A stretch of 64,000 bases of DNA from Bog-473 sp963744935 (GCA_963744935.1 CAVUVM010000004.1:434001-498000), one strand, 5' to 3'; shown: positions 17,895 to 28,345, counted from the first letter of the stretch. A program made the numbers and translations. Notes: generated by a model from the sequence alone, not told the origin.

Positions 17895-19497
17895 CGAGCT
17901 CCGTCCGCCCCGCCCGGGCGCGCCGGGCCATGGGCCGGATGAACAGCGCGCAGACGACCGAGAGCGCCGCGGCGCCCGCACCGACCCAGAACGGCACGCT
18001 GAAGCTGTGCAGCACGGATTTGTCGTGGTTCGAGCCGATGTGGCGATCCAGTGACTCCTGAATGGTCAACACGACCTGAATGCCCGCCACCTCCCCGACC
18101 TGGCTGGCCAGCAGCTGGGCCGCGCTCATGACCCCGTACTCGGACTCGGCCAGCTCGTTGGACATGGTGGCCGACGTGGCCGGCATCGACACTCCCATGC
18201 CGAGGCCCGAGAGGGCCAACGCGATCAGGATGACCACCAGGCCCGACGACACGCTGAGCGTGGCGAAGAGGATCATCGAGAGAAGCAGTGCTGCGGTGCC
18301 GAAGAGCGTGGCGTTGCGCTCCCCCGTCCGCACGGTCATGTACCCCGCGATGGGCGCGCTGATGGCGAACACCAGCGGCCGCGCCACCGAGAGGAACCCG
18401 ACCTGCGAGACGCTGTACCCGTAGACCTGCTCCATGAGGAGCGGGAAGAGGAAGAAGCCGCCGAAGTAGGCGAAGCTCGAAAAGCCCTTGGCGCCCATAG
18501 GGAACATGAAGTTGCGCCGCCGCCAGTAGGTGGTGGGCACCAGTGGCGTGGCGAAGGTCGATTCGCGCCACACGAAGAGGACGGCGAGGGCGACGGATAC
18601 CACGCCGCAGATGACGACCCCGATCGAGGTCCAGCCGGCGATGGGACCAATGCTCAGCACGAGCATGGCGGAGGTGACGGCCCCGGCCAGGCTCCAGCTG
18701 CCGACCCAGTCCATACCCGCCCACACGCGGGAGCGGGAGCGGCCCTGCGACTCGGTGGGAGCGACAGCCCCACCCGGGTGGGCCCGCCGGGACGAGGGCA
18801 ACAGCACAGCCACGACCACCGACGCGACAACGAGCAGCACCAGCTGGCCCCAGAACAGCGTGCGCCAGCCGAAGTACTGGATCACGGGCGAGCCCAACGT
18901 CACGCCGAGGACCGGGCCGCCGGCGCCCACGAGCGACCACCAGCCGAGCGCCTTGACGCGGTCCTCGGGATCGAAGAGCTCGAGGATGATGGCCATGGAA
19001 GCCGTCCCCGTGGCGGCACCTTGGACGCCGTCGAGAGCGCGGGCGAACAGCAGCATCCCGACGTCGGGCGCGGTGGCGGTGAGCACCGCGCTGACCATGG
19101 CGCCGAGGAGGCCGAACTGGTACAGCCGGCGGTGCCCGAACAGGTCACCCGCCTTGCCGAAGAACGGCGCGGCGACCCCGAAAGCCAGCAACGGCCCCGT
19201 CGAGGCCCAGGCCAGAACGGAGAAGTTGGTGTGGAAATCCGCCTTGACCGTCGGCAGGGCCACCACGAAGACGGTGAAGGTGATGTTGAGCGACAGCAAT
19301 CCGGCCAGCAGCGCAACCAGCGCCCACCACTGATAACGAGGGCTGCCCACGGCGCGCGCCGAGACGCGCCGGTGCAAGAGCACGAACCAGTTCGTCTCGA
19401 CTGCCCCGTCACCGAGCGGCCCCATGGCGCCGCCGCCCGGGTCGGCGACCGGATCGAGCAGCGCGTCGGAGCGCTCGAATTCGACTCCGGGAGCCAT
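17884..19497 (-). CDS. MFS transporter, DHA2-like 14-helix exporter
   Basis: Membrane protein of 537 residues with about 14 hydrophobic helices. The first helix is WWALVALLAGLLSLNITFTVFVVALP and the loop 2-3 motif is GKAGDLFGHRRLYQFGLL, the major-facilitator motif A. ALDGVQGAATGTASMAIILELF matches the DHA2 drug:H+ antiporter group. Expected to export drugs or metabolites with protons. The start used is ATG 19497; the frame extends eight codons upstream (to 19521) without an obvious ribosome site. It is convergent with the SCP2 gene (11-base overlap) and divergent from the globin gene. Confidence 0.9.
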   Translation of the reverse strand: MAPGVEFERSDALLDPVADPGGGAMGPLGDGAVETNWFVLLHRRVSARAVGSPRYQWWALVALLAGLLSLNITFTVFVVALPTVKADFHTNFSVLAWASTGPLLAFGVAAPFFGKAGDLFGHRRLYQFGLLGAMVSAVLTATAPDVGMLLFARALDGVQGAATGTASMAIILELFDPEDRVKALGWWSLVGAGGPVLGVTLGSPVIQYFGWRTLFWGQLVLLVVASVVVAVLLPSSRRAHPGGAVAPTESQGRSRSRVWAGMDWVGSWSLAGAVTSAMLVLSIGPIAGWTSIGVVICGVVSVALAVLFVWRESTFATPLVPTTYWRRRNFMFPMGAKGFSSFAYFGGFFLFPLLMEQVYGYSVSQVGFLSVARPLVFAISAPIAGYMTVRTGERNATLFGTAALLLSMILFATLSVSSGLVVILIALALSGLGMGVSMPATSATMSNELAESEYGVMSAAQLLASQVGEVAGIQVVLTIQESLDRHIGSNHDKSVLHSFSVPFWVGAGAAALSVVCALFIRPMARRARAGRTELATP

Positions 19498-19595
19498 GGC
19501 GGACACCCTACCGGTGCACAATTTGCGCCCTTCGACGGCCCTCGCTCGCCGTATCCTCGGAACGGATTGCGTGTGCGGCCTACTGGAGGAGTTGC

Positions 19596-20027
19596 ATGGA
19601 GACGATCTACGAGCATGCGGGCGGCGGCGAGGCGCTCCACCGCCTCGAGGAGCTCTTCTACGACAAGGTCCTTGCAGATCCCGTACTCAGCACCGTCTTC
19701 ACCGAGCGGGTGCCGACACACGTCGATCACTTGACCTGGTTCACCGCCGAGTCCTTCGGCGGCCCGGACACCTTCACCCGTGAAGTCGGATTCGAGTACA
19801 TCATCGACGTCCACCGTCATCTCCGGATTACCGATGAGCAGAAGCAAAGATTCGTGACGCTGTACCTCGAAGCCCTCGATGAGGCGGGCCTGCCCGCTGA
19901 CGAGCCTTTTCGAGATGCCGTGCGATCACATCTCGAGTTCGGCGCAGACGTTGCCCAGCAAAACTCGTGGGCTGAAGCGGATTCGGACCTTCATCCCATT
20001 CGTGAAGTGCCCCACTGGTCGTGGTAG
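19596..20027 (+). CDS. Truncated haemoglobin, group II-like
   Basis: Heme protein of 143 residues with the shortened 2-on-2 globin fold: IYEHAGGGEALHRLEELFYDKVLADPVLSTVF (helices A/B), HVDHLTWFTAESFGGPDTF (end of E helix, including the Phe-Gly-Gly-Pro typical of group II), DVHRHLRITDEQKQRFVTLYLEALDEAG (F, G) with a proximal-histidine candidate in HRHLRI. Group II proteins bind oxygen or nitric oxide and take part in nitrosative or oxidative protection. The start is fixed by GGAGGAG seven bases upstream. It is followed at 20183 by a P450 gene on the same strand. Confidence 0.93.
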   Translation: METIYEHAGGGEALHRLEELFYDKVLADPVLSTVFTERVPTHVDHLTWFTAESFGGPDTFTREVGFEYIIDVHRHLRITDEQKQRFVTLYLEALDEAGLPADEPFRDAVRSHLEFGADVAQQNSWAEADSDLHPIREVPHWSW

Positions 20028-20182
20028 CGCTCCTCTCCGTCGTCCCGGGATGCCGACTGCCCCTCCCCGTAGCGCCGGGAGTCTCCTGGTAGTAGACACA
20101 GGCCTCGACGGAATACAGGATCCGACGAGCGGTGTCACACAGCCGTGGCCGCAGCCCGATGGCGTCGCCCGAAGGGGGCACC

Positions 20183-21472
20183 ATGTCCGACATCTCCGAC
20201 ATGACGACACCACCCGAGGTGTTCTCGCCCGAGTTCATGGTCGACCCCCACGCGGAGATCGCCCGCCTGCGCACGCAAGATCCCGTGCACTATGTCGAAC
20301 CCATGGCGCTGTGGCTGGTGACGCGCCACGACGATGTCAAGCGCTGCATGTCCGACTCCGACGTGGCGACACCGGACAAGCGGGCCTGGGAGTTCTACGA
20401 GCCCGCGCCTGCTGGCAGCTATATCCGCTGGCTCGAGGACAACGACCTGCTGGCGCTCGAACACGACGACCACCGCCGTGTGCGCCGCCTGGTCACAACT
20501 GCCTTCACGCCAAAGGCGATAGCCCGCATGGAGATCCACATCGACGAGGTCGTGGCCCGCTTCGCCGCGCCGCTGCACGGACGCACAGGGGTGGTCGACC
20601 TTATGGGCGAGTTCACCGACCCGATCCCCAGCACGGTCATCAGCCGGATCACCGGCATCCCGCCCGCCGGGGGCGACGAACTGCGCTTCCGGCAGCTGGC
20701 CCAGGCCGTGATCGCCAACGCGCTGCCGTTCGCGCCTGCAGAGGCGCTGCAGCAGGCCGAGCAGGCCTTGCTCGAGCTGTCCGCCTGGGTCCGCGCCATG
20801 GCCGCCGAGCGCGAGGCGGCACCACAGGACGATCTGGTCAGCGACCTGGTGACGACGCACGACATGGGAGACCAGATGACCCACGACGAGATCGTCAGTC
20901 TCGTCACCGGGCTGGTCAGTGCGGGCAGCGAGACGACGTCGCTCGGCGCCATCGCCGCCATCACGAGCCTGCTCGAGAACCCGGAGGTCTTCGAGCAGGT
21001 GAAGGCCGACCGCACGCTGGTGCCGCAGACCGTGCTCGAGATCATCCGCTACGGCATGGGCGGGCCCGGCGGACTGCCCCGCTACGCCGTGCGGGACTTC
21101 GAATTGAGGGGAAAGGAGATCCGCAGGGGGCAGATGCTCATGCTGAGTTTCGGCGGTGCCAACCGCGATCCCGAGGTGTTCTGGAACCCCGACGAGTTCG
21201 ACATCACGCGGGACAACTCCAACCTGCTGATGTTCGGCTTCGGCGCCCACTATTGCCTCGGCGTCCACCTGGCGAAGGCGGAGCTGCGTGCCTCGGTCGA
21301 TGCCATGTGCGACTTCCTGCCGACAGGGGCCGAGATCCGCCCCGATCTCACCGAGTACCGCGCCATGGGCACGTTCGAGCGGCCGACCAGTCTGCCCGTC
21401 GACTTCTCGGCCGATCTACCACTCGACACGCCAAGGCGGCCGCCCCGGTCCTCGGTCCCTCCCACAGCCTGA
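20183..21472 (+). CDS. Cytochrome P450 monooxygenase
   Basis: Soluble bacterial P450 of 429 residues. The I-helix oxygen-activation motif is VTGLVSAGSETTS, the K-helix ExxR is VLEIIRYG, and the heme-thiolate loop is FGFGAHYCLGVHLAKAE with the ligand Cys at about residue 358. The region WLEDNDLLALEHDDHRRVRRLV is the C-helix WxxxR equivalent. No ferredoxin or reductase gene is adjacent, so the electron donor is elsewhere. The start at 20183 has GAAGGGGG upstream; an earlier in-frame GTG/ATG has no such site. The substrate is unknown; such enzymes often hydroxylate lipids, terpenes or xenobiotics. Confidence 0.95.
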   Translation: MSDISDMTTPPEVFSPEFMVDPHAEIARLRTQDPVHYVEPMALWLVTRHDDVKRCMSDSDVATPDKRAWEFYEPAPAGSYIRWLEDNDLLALEHDDHRRVRRLVTTAFTPKAIARMEIHIDEVVARFAAPLHGRTGVVDLMGEFTDPIPSTVISRITGIPPAGGDELRFRQLAQAVIANALPFAPAEALQQAEQALLELSAWVRAMAAEREAAPQDDLVSDLVTTHDMGDQMTHDEIVSLVTGLVSAGSETTSLGAIAAITSLLENPEVFEQVKADRTLVPQTVLEIIRYGMGGPGGLPRYAVRDFELRGKEIRRGQMLMLSFGGANRDPEVFWNPDEFDITRDNSNLLMFGFGAHYCLGVHLAKAELRASVDAMCDFLPTGAEIRPDLTEYRAMGTFERPTSLPVDFSADLPLDTPRRPPRSSVPPTA

Positions 21473-21490
21473 ACGGCTCCCCGGGCACCC

Positions 21491-21805
21491 TCAGCGCAGC
21501 CCGCGCAAGCGGTACCACCAGTTCGGGTCGCGCCCGTGCGCGTGAAAATGGTTCGGGATCTGTCGCATGACGCGGTCGACCGACCACCCGTCCGGCCCGA
21601 AGCGGGCGTCAGCCACCCGGGTCAGCTGGTCGAGCATGTGGGTGACGTCCTCCTCGGGCGGGGTCGGGCCATGGTGCTTCCACACGACCATCGGCACCCC
21701 GCACACCTCGCAGTCGGCCACCCAGCAGACGTCGTCCTCGTGGTGCCACACCGAGAGGCGGGCGGCCTCGCAGAGGTCGCAGCTGGGATCGAAGGGAAGC
21801 GCCAC
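21491..21805 (-). CDS. Small protein with two CxxC motifs (zinc-ribbon/HIT-like)
   Basis: Protein of 104 residues from the GTG at 21805; a TTG at 21880 would add 25 residues of low-complexity sequence that looks non-coding. It begins LPFDPSCDLCEAARLSVWHHEDD and has a second pair in VADCEVCGVPMVVWKHHG, so four cysteines could bind a zinc ion. The end, RQIPNHFHAHGRDPNWWYRL, is rich in His and aromatics and faintly recalls the HxH region of HIT proteins. It is convergent with the P450 gene. I do not assign a function. The region 21806-21901 holds short imperfect repeats of GTCGAAG. Confidence 0.6.
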   Translation of the reverse strand: MALPFDPSCDLCEAARLSVWHHEDDVCWVADCEVCGVPMVVWKHHGPTPPEEDVTHMLDQLTRVADARFGPDGWSVDRVMRQIPNHFHAHGRDPNWWYRLRGLR

Positions 21806-21901
21806 GGTGTCAGGAGGGGTCGAGGGAGGTCGAAGTGGGGTCGAAGTGGTGTCGAAGGATCGCCAATCTCGAGCAGGCAAGCCGCCGGCCTGGCGCGGAG
21901 G

Positions 21902-23900
21902 CTACTGCGAGAAGAGCTGGACCGACGAGCCCGTCGGCACCGTCGAGCCGATGGAAGGCTGGGTGCCGACCACGGTGCCCGTCGGATTGCCCTGCACGCC
22001 TGAGGGGTTGAGCCCCGCTCCCTGCAACGCCGCCGTCGCCTGCTGCACCGAGTCGCCCTGGACGTTGGGAATCTGGACCGTTGGCGGCCCGGTCGACACG
22101 TAGACCGTGACCTGGGAGCCGTAGGGCGCCTGCGCGCCCGACGCCGGGGCGGTCGAGATCACGTTGCCCGCCGTGACGGTGGGGTTCGCCTGGTTGGCCT
22201 GCGTCGCGGTCAGGCCGACCGCCTCGAGCGCGGCCGCCGCCTGCGCGTAGGTGTAGGTGGTCGGGATGCTGGGCACCGTCGCCGGCTGGTGGCCGAGCGA
22301 CGGCACGATGGTGATGGTGCTGCCGTAGGGCGCCTTGGTCGGGTTCGGGGTCGACCCGATGGACCACGAGATGATGATGGTGGCCGGGACGTTGTTGTCA
22401 TAGCTGCCCGGTGAACAGTTCGCTTGGAGATGCACGGACTGCAGCGCGCTCGACCGCCTGCGCGCACGTCATGTTGGCCAGCGACGGGACGCTGACGTCC
22501 GGCGGGCCGCCGGACACCACGACGGTGACGGTGGACCCCTCCTTCTGCGACACCCCTGACTTCGGGGTTTGTGAGATCACGTGGCCGGCCCCAACGCTGA
22601 TCGACTTGACCGGCACGCCTTCCTTCAGGTTCATGTGCACCTTGTCCAGCGCCGCGCGCGCCTGGGCCAGCGGCAGGTTCACGACGTTGGGCGTCGGGTG
22701 CGACGGCGTCAGCACGTTGGTGCCGAACGCGACGAAGAGCCCGGCGGCCAGCAGGACCACTGCGGCGGCGACCGCGGCGATGATCCAGTACGTGCGGCGC
22801 GTGGTGCGCCCTCCCCCGAAGCGACCGTTGGGCGGGCGCCCGCCGCGGCCGGCGCCATTTGGCTCGGCGTCGAAGATCTCCCCCGGCCCGGCCCTCGTCC
22901 CGATCGGCGCCGCGGCAACACTCGGCGCGATCGCCGTTGCGGACATGGCCCCTGTCGCAGCGGCGGCCGCGGCGACGCCCGAATCGGTCAGCTCGGAGAC
23001 ACCCGGCGCGCGGAATCCCGCGCTGGTCGTCGAGTCCTCGAGGTGGTGAAAGACGAGGGGCAGGGGCGCCGGCGTCGGCAGCGCGGCGGCCAGCGCACCC
23101 AGGCGCGCGGCCAGGCCGGCGGCGTCGAGGCGCGCCGAGGTCTCGGGTGCGGCGGCTCGCGCCAGCACATCGTCAAGAGGCCCGAGCGCCTCGTTGTGCG
23201 GCAGCGGCTGGCCGATGCGCGCGGCCAACGTTCCCATCGTTGTGTCCGTGACGAAGGGAACCGTCCCGGTGACCGCCTCATAGAGAACCAGCGCCAGCGA
23301 GTAGACGTCGGCGCGTCCGTCGACCGGGTGCCCCTGCGCGGCCTCGGGCGAGATGTAGCGGGCGGTCCCGACCATGGCGCCGGCCGGCTCGGTCCAGGCA
23401 GCCTCGGCCAGCGCGCGGGCGACGCCGAAGTCGGCCACCCGCACCCGGCCCTCCTCGTCGAACAAGAGGTTCGCCGGCTTGATGTCGCGGTGCACCAGCC
23501 CGCGGAGGTGTGCGTAGGCGAGGCCCTGGGCCACCTCGGCCCCGAGCTGGGCAGCCTGGGAATGGCTGAGCCGGATGTCGCGGTCGAGCAGGTCGCGGAG
23601 TGAGCCCCCGCCGAGATACTCGAGGACGAGATACGGCCCGTCGGTGTCCTCGCCCCAGTCGAAGACACGCAGGACGTGGGGATGGTTGAGCGAGGCGACC
23701 GAACGCGCCTCGGCGCGGAACCGTTTCAAGAATGCGCTGTCGGTGGCGAGGCCGGGCTGGAGCACCTTGACCGCGACGTAGCGCTGCAACGACACGTCTT
23801 CGGCAAGAAAGACGTGAGCAGAAGCGCCGGTGCCCAGAGCGGAGAGCAGCCGGTACCGCTTCCCTAGGACCCGGCCGATGGAATCAGTGATCAGGGGCAT
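21902..23900 (-). pseudogene. Ser/Thr protein kinase with PASTA domains, split by a one-base insertion
   Basis: PknB-type receptor kinase that senses peptidoglycan fragments. From ATG 23900 the kinase domain opens with GKRYRLLSALGTGASAHVF, has the catalytic loop LVHRDIKPANLLF and the DFG segment VRVADFGVARAL. A juxtamembrane region, one helix (YWIIAAVAAAVVLLAAGLFVAF) and PASTA repeats follow. The frame then ends at 22398 soon after VPSLANMTCAQAVER. In the next frame the PASTA sequence goes on (VHLQANCSPGSY...) for about three more repeats to 21902. Removing one base near 22444-22446 restores VER-LQSVHLQANC and a single 665-residue protein. The span is 3n+1, consistent with one extra base. Sequencing error and true mutation cannot be told apart here. 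Confidence 0.85.
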
Positions 23901-23961
23901 CGGGGCAGTCCCTACGCTACTGATTGCGCACACATTGCCGGTGGACGCCCCCCCACCAGCC

Positions 23962-26078
23962 TCACCCCGGAAGTTGCCCCGTTTCGAGCAGCGCGTCGAA
24001 CCTCGTCGCGTCGACGATCGGGGTCCCGAGGTCCTCGGCTTTCTTGGTCTTCGAGGCACCGGGCGCGTCGCCGGCGACAAGGGCGAACGTCTTCTTCGAC
24101 ACGCTGCCGGGCGACGTGCCGCCGCGCGCCATGATCGCCTCTTCGGCCCCTTCCCGCGTGTAACCGGGCACCGCGCCCGTGACCACGACGACCTTGCCGG
24201 CCAGCGTCTGGGGCAGGGAGGCCACCGCGTCGGTACCGCTGCTCGCCGCCCCGGCGGCACCCGGCTCTTCCGTCGACACTCCGGCCGTGCGCAGGCGACC
24301 GATCACTGCAACGTTGGTGTCGGCGGAGAGGAACTCGGCGAGGCTCGCCGCGATGACGCCGCCCACGCCGTCGACGGCGGCGAGCTCCTCGACGCTGGCC
24401 GCCTCGATCGCCTCGAGCGTGCCGAACGCGCGTGAGACGGCACGGGCACCGGTCGGCCCCACGTGGCGGATGCCGAGGGCGACGAGCAACCGGCTGAGAG
24501 GCCGCGCCCGCGACGCGTCGATGGCGCCCACCAGGTTGCGGGCCGAGATCTCGGCGAAGCGCTCCAACTGCACCAGCTGCTCGACGGTGAGACCGTAGAG
24601 GTCGGCGGGATCATTGGCGAGGCCGGCCGCGACGAGTTGGAGCACGCGCTCCTCGCCCAGGCCCTCAATGTCCATCGCCGAGCGCGACGCGTAGTGGGCG
24701 ATGCGTTGCACCCGCTGGGCCGGGCAGTCGATGTTCGTGCAGTAGGTGTCGCTCTCATCGGGCAGACGGACGAGCGGCTCGCCGCACGAAGGGCATGACG
24801 ACGGAAACTTCCACTTCGGCTTGCGCCGCTTGGGCACGCCCGGCCCGTCCTTGACGGGTCCGACGACCTCGGGGATGACGTCGCCCGCCTTGCGCACGAC
24901 GACGAGATCGCCCGGGCGCACGTCCTTCGCCGCGACCTGGTCCTCGTTGTGCAAGGTGGCTACGCCCACGGTGGAGCCGCCGACGAAGACCGGCTCGAGG
25001 CGGGCGAAGGAGTCGCGCGGCCCGTCCGGCCGATGGACACCATGATGTCGAGCAGCCGGGTGGTGCGCTCCTCGGGGGGGAACTTGAAGGCGATGGCCCA
25101 CCGCGGCGCGCGCGACGTGGCGCCGAGGACCGGGTGCAGTGCCAGCTCGTCGACCTTGATGACGACGCCGTCGATCTCGTACGCCATGTCGTGGCGCGTG
25201 ACGGCGAGCTCGTTGCAACGCGCCACCACCCCGGCCATACCGGTGACCCGCCGGGCGTCGGGGCTCACCGGGAACCCGGCCTTCCCGAGTTGGGCGAGCG
25301 TGGCCGACTGGGTTGCCGCCGGCCACGGCTGCTTCGCCGGCGCGCGGTCCACGAACCCGATCGCGTAGGCCCAGAAGTGCAGTGGCCTCGTGGCCGTGAC
25401 GCCCGGGTCCTTCTGGCGCAGCGCGCCGGCCGCGGAGTTGCGCGGATTGACGAAGAGCCGCTCTCCGGCGTCGGCCTGTCGCTTGTTCATGGCGTCGAAG
25501 TCGGCGACGGGCATGTAGATCTCGCCGCGCACCTCGAGCACGTCAGGGTACGGGCCCCCCGCCTTCGACAGCTCCGCGGGGACGTCCTTGACGGTGGCGA
25601 CGTTGGCAGTGACGTCCTCGCCCGTCACGCCGTCGCCCCGTGTGGCCGCCTGCACGAAACGGCCCTTCTCGTACACGAGCGACATGGCGACGCCGTCGAC
25701 CTTGGGCTCGCACGAGAACGCCAGCGCGTCGAGGTCGAGCGATGCGTCCGCCCGGCGCAGGCGTTCGCCCCAGGCGCGTAGCTCGCCCTCGTCGAACGCG
25801 TTGTCGAGGCTCATCATCGGGACGCGGTGGCGCACCTCTTGGAAGAGACCCGAGGGCGCGGCACCCACCGTCTGGGTCGGCGAGTCGGGCGTCACCAGGG
25901 CGGGATAGTCCGCCTCGAGCTGGCTCAGCTCAAGGACGAGGAGGTCGTACTCCGCGTCGGGGATCGCGGGCGCATCGAGCACGTTGTACAGCTCGTTGTT
26001 GTGCCGGATCAGCGCGTGCAGCTCCTCGGCGCGCGCCGCCACCTCGGGCGGGAGCTGTCCGCTGCCCTTCCCCGCCAT
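23962..26078 (-). pseudogene. ligA: NAD-dependent DNA ligase, split by a one-base deletion
   Basis: LigA seals nicks in replication and repair using NAD+. The first part, 26078 to about 25020, contains domain Ia, the nucleotidyl-lysine motif CEPKVDGVAMSL and VIKVDELALHPVLGATSRAPRW, reaching KFPPEERTTRLLDIMVSIGRTG. There the frame breaks and continues one frame over with FARLEPVFVGGSTVGVATLHNED, the zinc finger (CPSCGEPL and CTNIDCPAQ), the helix-hairpin-helix block and a BRCT end (GKVVVVTGAVPGYTREGAE) to 23962. One base is missing near 25017-25020; the span is 3n+2. Restored length would be about 705 residues. As ligA is essential, a sequencing error is the likeliest reason. It follows mnmA by two bases. 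Confidence 0.9.
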
Positions 26079-26080
26079 GG

Positions 26081-27139
26081 TCAGGCCGCGATGCCCGCGC
26101 CGACCACGGCGTCCGGCTCGGCCGCGTCATAGAGCGCCACGGTCTGGCCCGGTGCCACCGGCCGCTGCGGCGCGTCGAAACGGACGACAATGTCCTCGGC
26201 TGCACCGTCGCGCTCGACCGTGCACGGCACGGGCCGTCCATGGGCACTGACCTGCGCGATGGCGTGCGCACCAACTGCCAGGGGAAGGTCGACCCAGCAC
26301 AGCGACGACGCGCCGAGCACGACGGAGGAGCGCAGCACGTCCCCGGCACCGCCGACGGTCACCCGGCGTGCGGCCAGGTCCACGTCGGTCACGTAGCGCC
26401 GCGTGCCGTCGGTGCCATGCCCCATGCCGCGCCGCTGGCCCACCGTCACCAGCTCGACTGCCTCGACGGTACCGGCGGGACGGCCTTCGACGTCAACGAC
26501 CTCTGCAGGGTGCAACGCCATGCGCGCCGAGAGGAAGCCAAGGCGGCCCTCCGCGCTGCCGATGAAGCAGACGTCCTGGCTGTCGGGCTTGGCCGCGGTG
26601 CGCAGACCCAAACGCGCGGCGTGGGAGCGGACGTCGTCCTTGATCATGTCGCCGACGGGGAAGACGATCCGGGACAGCGCGTCCTGTCCGAGCATCGAGA
26701 GCACGTAGGACTGATCCTTCGCGGCGTCGGCACCCCGGCGCAGACGAAAGATCGCGCCACCGGTCACCCGGGCGTGATGTCCCGTGGCCAAGCGGTCGAA
26801 GCCCAGGCGTTCGGCCCGGCGCAACAGCAAGTCGAACTTCATGGAGCGGTTGCACTCGATGCAGGGATTGGGCGTGCGGCCGGCTGCGTGTTCGTCGACA
26901 TAGGGCGTGACCACGGTGCGGTCGAACTCCTCGGTCAGGTTGAAGACGTGGTGCGCGATGCCCAGCTGCTGGGCTACCCGCCTGGCGTCCTCGACGTCGG
27001 CCACGGAGCAGCAACCCGAGTCGGAGGGCCCACCCCACAGCTTGAGCGTGGCGCCGGTGACGTCATGGCCCTGCTCGACCAGCAACGCGGCCGCGACGGA
27101 GGAATCGACGCCCCCGGACATCGCTACGAGCACCCGCAT
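26081..27139 (-). CDS. mnmA: tRNA-specific 2-thiouridylase
   Basis: MnmA adds sulfur to uridine 34 in the wobble position of Lys, Glu and Gln tRNAs, using ATP and persulfide sulfur. The 352-residue protein begins MRVLVAMSGGVDSSVAAALL (PP-loop), has the catalytic cysteine pair in RTPNPCIECNRSMKFD and PDSQDVCFIG, and the C-terminal beta-barrel starting near RRYVTDVDL. The ATG at 27139 starts the PP-loop correctly; the frame is open nine codons further. The cysteine desulfurase gene lies 23 bases upstream and is the natural sulfur donor; ligA follows two bases on, a frequent order in actinobacteria. Confidence 0.96.
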   Translation of the reverse strand: MRVLVAMSGGVDSSVAAALLVEQGHDVTGATLKLWGGPSDSGCCSVADVEDARRVAQQLGIAHHVFNLTEEFDRTVVTPYVDEHAAGRTPNPCIECNRSMKFDLLLRRAERLGFDRLATGHHARVTGGAIFRLRRGADAAKDQSYVLSMLGQDALSRIVFPVGDMIKDDVRSHAARLGLRTAAKPDSQDVCFIGSAEGRLGFLSARMALHPAEVVDVEGRPAGTVEAVELVTVGQRRGMGHGTDGTRRYVTDVDLAARRVTVGGAGDVLRSSVVLGASSLCWVDLPLAVGAHAIAQVSAHGRPVPCTVERDGAAEDIVVRFDAPQRPVAPGQTVALYDAAEPDAVVGAGIAA

Positions 27140-27162
27140 GGGACCAGTGTGCCACCCGGTCG

Positions 27163-28345
27163 TCACGCCGCCCGGCGCAGCGCGGCCACAACACCGGGCA
27201 CCACCGAGAGCGCGCGGTCCACGTCGGCCTCAGTCGTGGCGAACCCCAGCGTGAAGCGGAGCGCGCCCGTCGCGAGGGCAGGCTCGACGCCCATGGCAGC
27301 GAGCACATGGCTGGGCTCGAGCGCGCCGCTGGCGCACGAGGACCCGCCGGAGATGCAGATGCCTTCGCGGCCGAGCGCGACCAGCACCTCTTCGCGGTCG
27401 GCAGCCGCGAGACACAGGTGCACGTGCCCCGGCAAGAGGGCGACGCCCGCCGGCACCGTGCGGTACGCGCCGTCGATGCTGCCCAAGAGACCCTCGGCGA
27501 GGCGGTCGCGGAGGGCGGCCACCCGCACAGCTGCCTCCTCACGTTCGGCCGACACGAGCCGCAGCGCCGTGGCCAAGCCGACTGCGCCGGCCACGTCCTG
27601 AGTCCCGCTCCGCCGCTCGCGGTCTTGTCCCCCTCCGTGCTGGCGTGGCCCGAGCACGACGCGTGGGTTGATCGCGAGAGCGCCGATGCCAACCGGGCCG
27701 CCGAGCTTGTGCGCGCTCAGTGACACCAGATCGGCGCCGGCGGTGCAGTCAGCCAGGTCGAGCCAGGGCGCGGCCTGGACGGCGTCGGAGAAGACGTACG
27801 CCTGTGGGGCGCGCCGGCGCACTGCCTCCACCACGTCGGCCACCGGCTGCACGACGCCCGTCTCGTTGTTGGCGGCCATGACCGCGACCAACGTGATCCG
27901 CGAGGACAGCGTCCGTGCCAGCGCGTCCGCATCGAGGACGCCGCCCCTGTCCACCGGCAACTCGCGGGCGTCGGCACCGGCCAACCCCACCGCGCGCGGA
28001 CTCGCGCACCGCCGGGTGCTCGACCGCCGAGGAGAGCACGACCGCCTCGCCACGCTCGTGGAGCGCCGCCTCGGCCGTCCCGAGCACAGCCAGGTTCGCC
28101 CCCTCGGTGCCGCCGGAGGTGAAGACGATCTCGCCCGGGTCGCGGCCCATGAACGCGGCGACCTCGTCGCGGGCCTCTTCGAGGAGACGCCGGGCCCGTT
28201 GTGCCGGCGGGTGGCTCCCGGTCGGGTTACCGAGCAGCCCGTCCGGCGGGGCGTGGACCTCCGCCATGGCGGCCGCCACTTCGGGCCGCAGTGGCGTCGT
28301 CGCGGCGTGGTCGAGGTAGGTGGTCGGAGCAGGGTCCGCGGCCAC
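27163..28345 (-). pseudogene. Cysteine desulfurase (IscS/NifS-like), split by a one-base insertion
   Basis: PLP enzyme that takes sulfur from cysteine for tRNA thiolation and Fe-S clusters. From GTG 28345 the N-terminal half reads TYLDHAATTPLRPEVAAAM, then VFTSGGTEGANLAVLG and VVLSSAVEHPAVRES. Here the frame is lost, and AVGLAGADARELPVDRGG continues in another frame through the PLP lysine motif SLSAHKLGGPVGIGAL and the active-site cysteine GGSSCASGALEPSHVL to 27163. The span is 3n+1, so one extra base in the run CGCGCGCG at about 27991-27998 explains it; restored length is 393 residues. The gene sits just upstream of mnmA, its expected partner. Error or true mutation is undecided. Confidence 0.88.

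Noticed and set aside
21806..21860. Imperfect GTCGAAG repeats as a direct-repeat element
   Set aside because: Only three or four short degenerate copies, no spacer regularity; not a CRISPR or transposon end.
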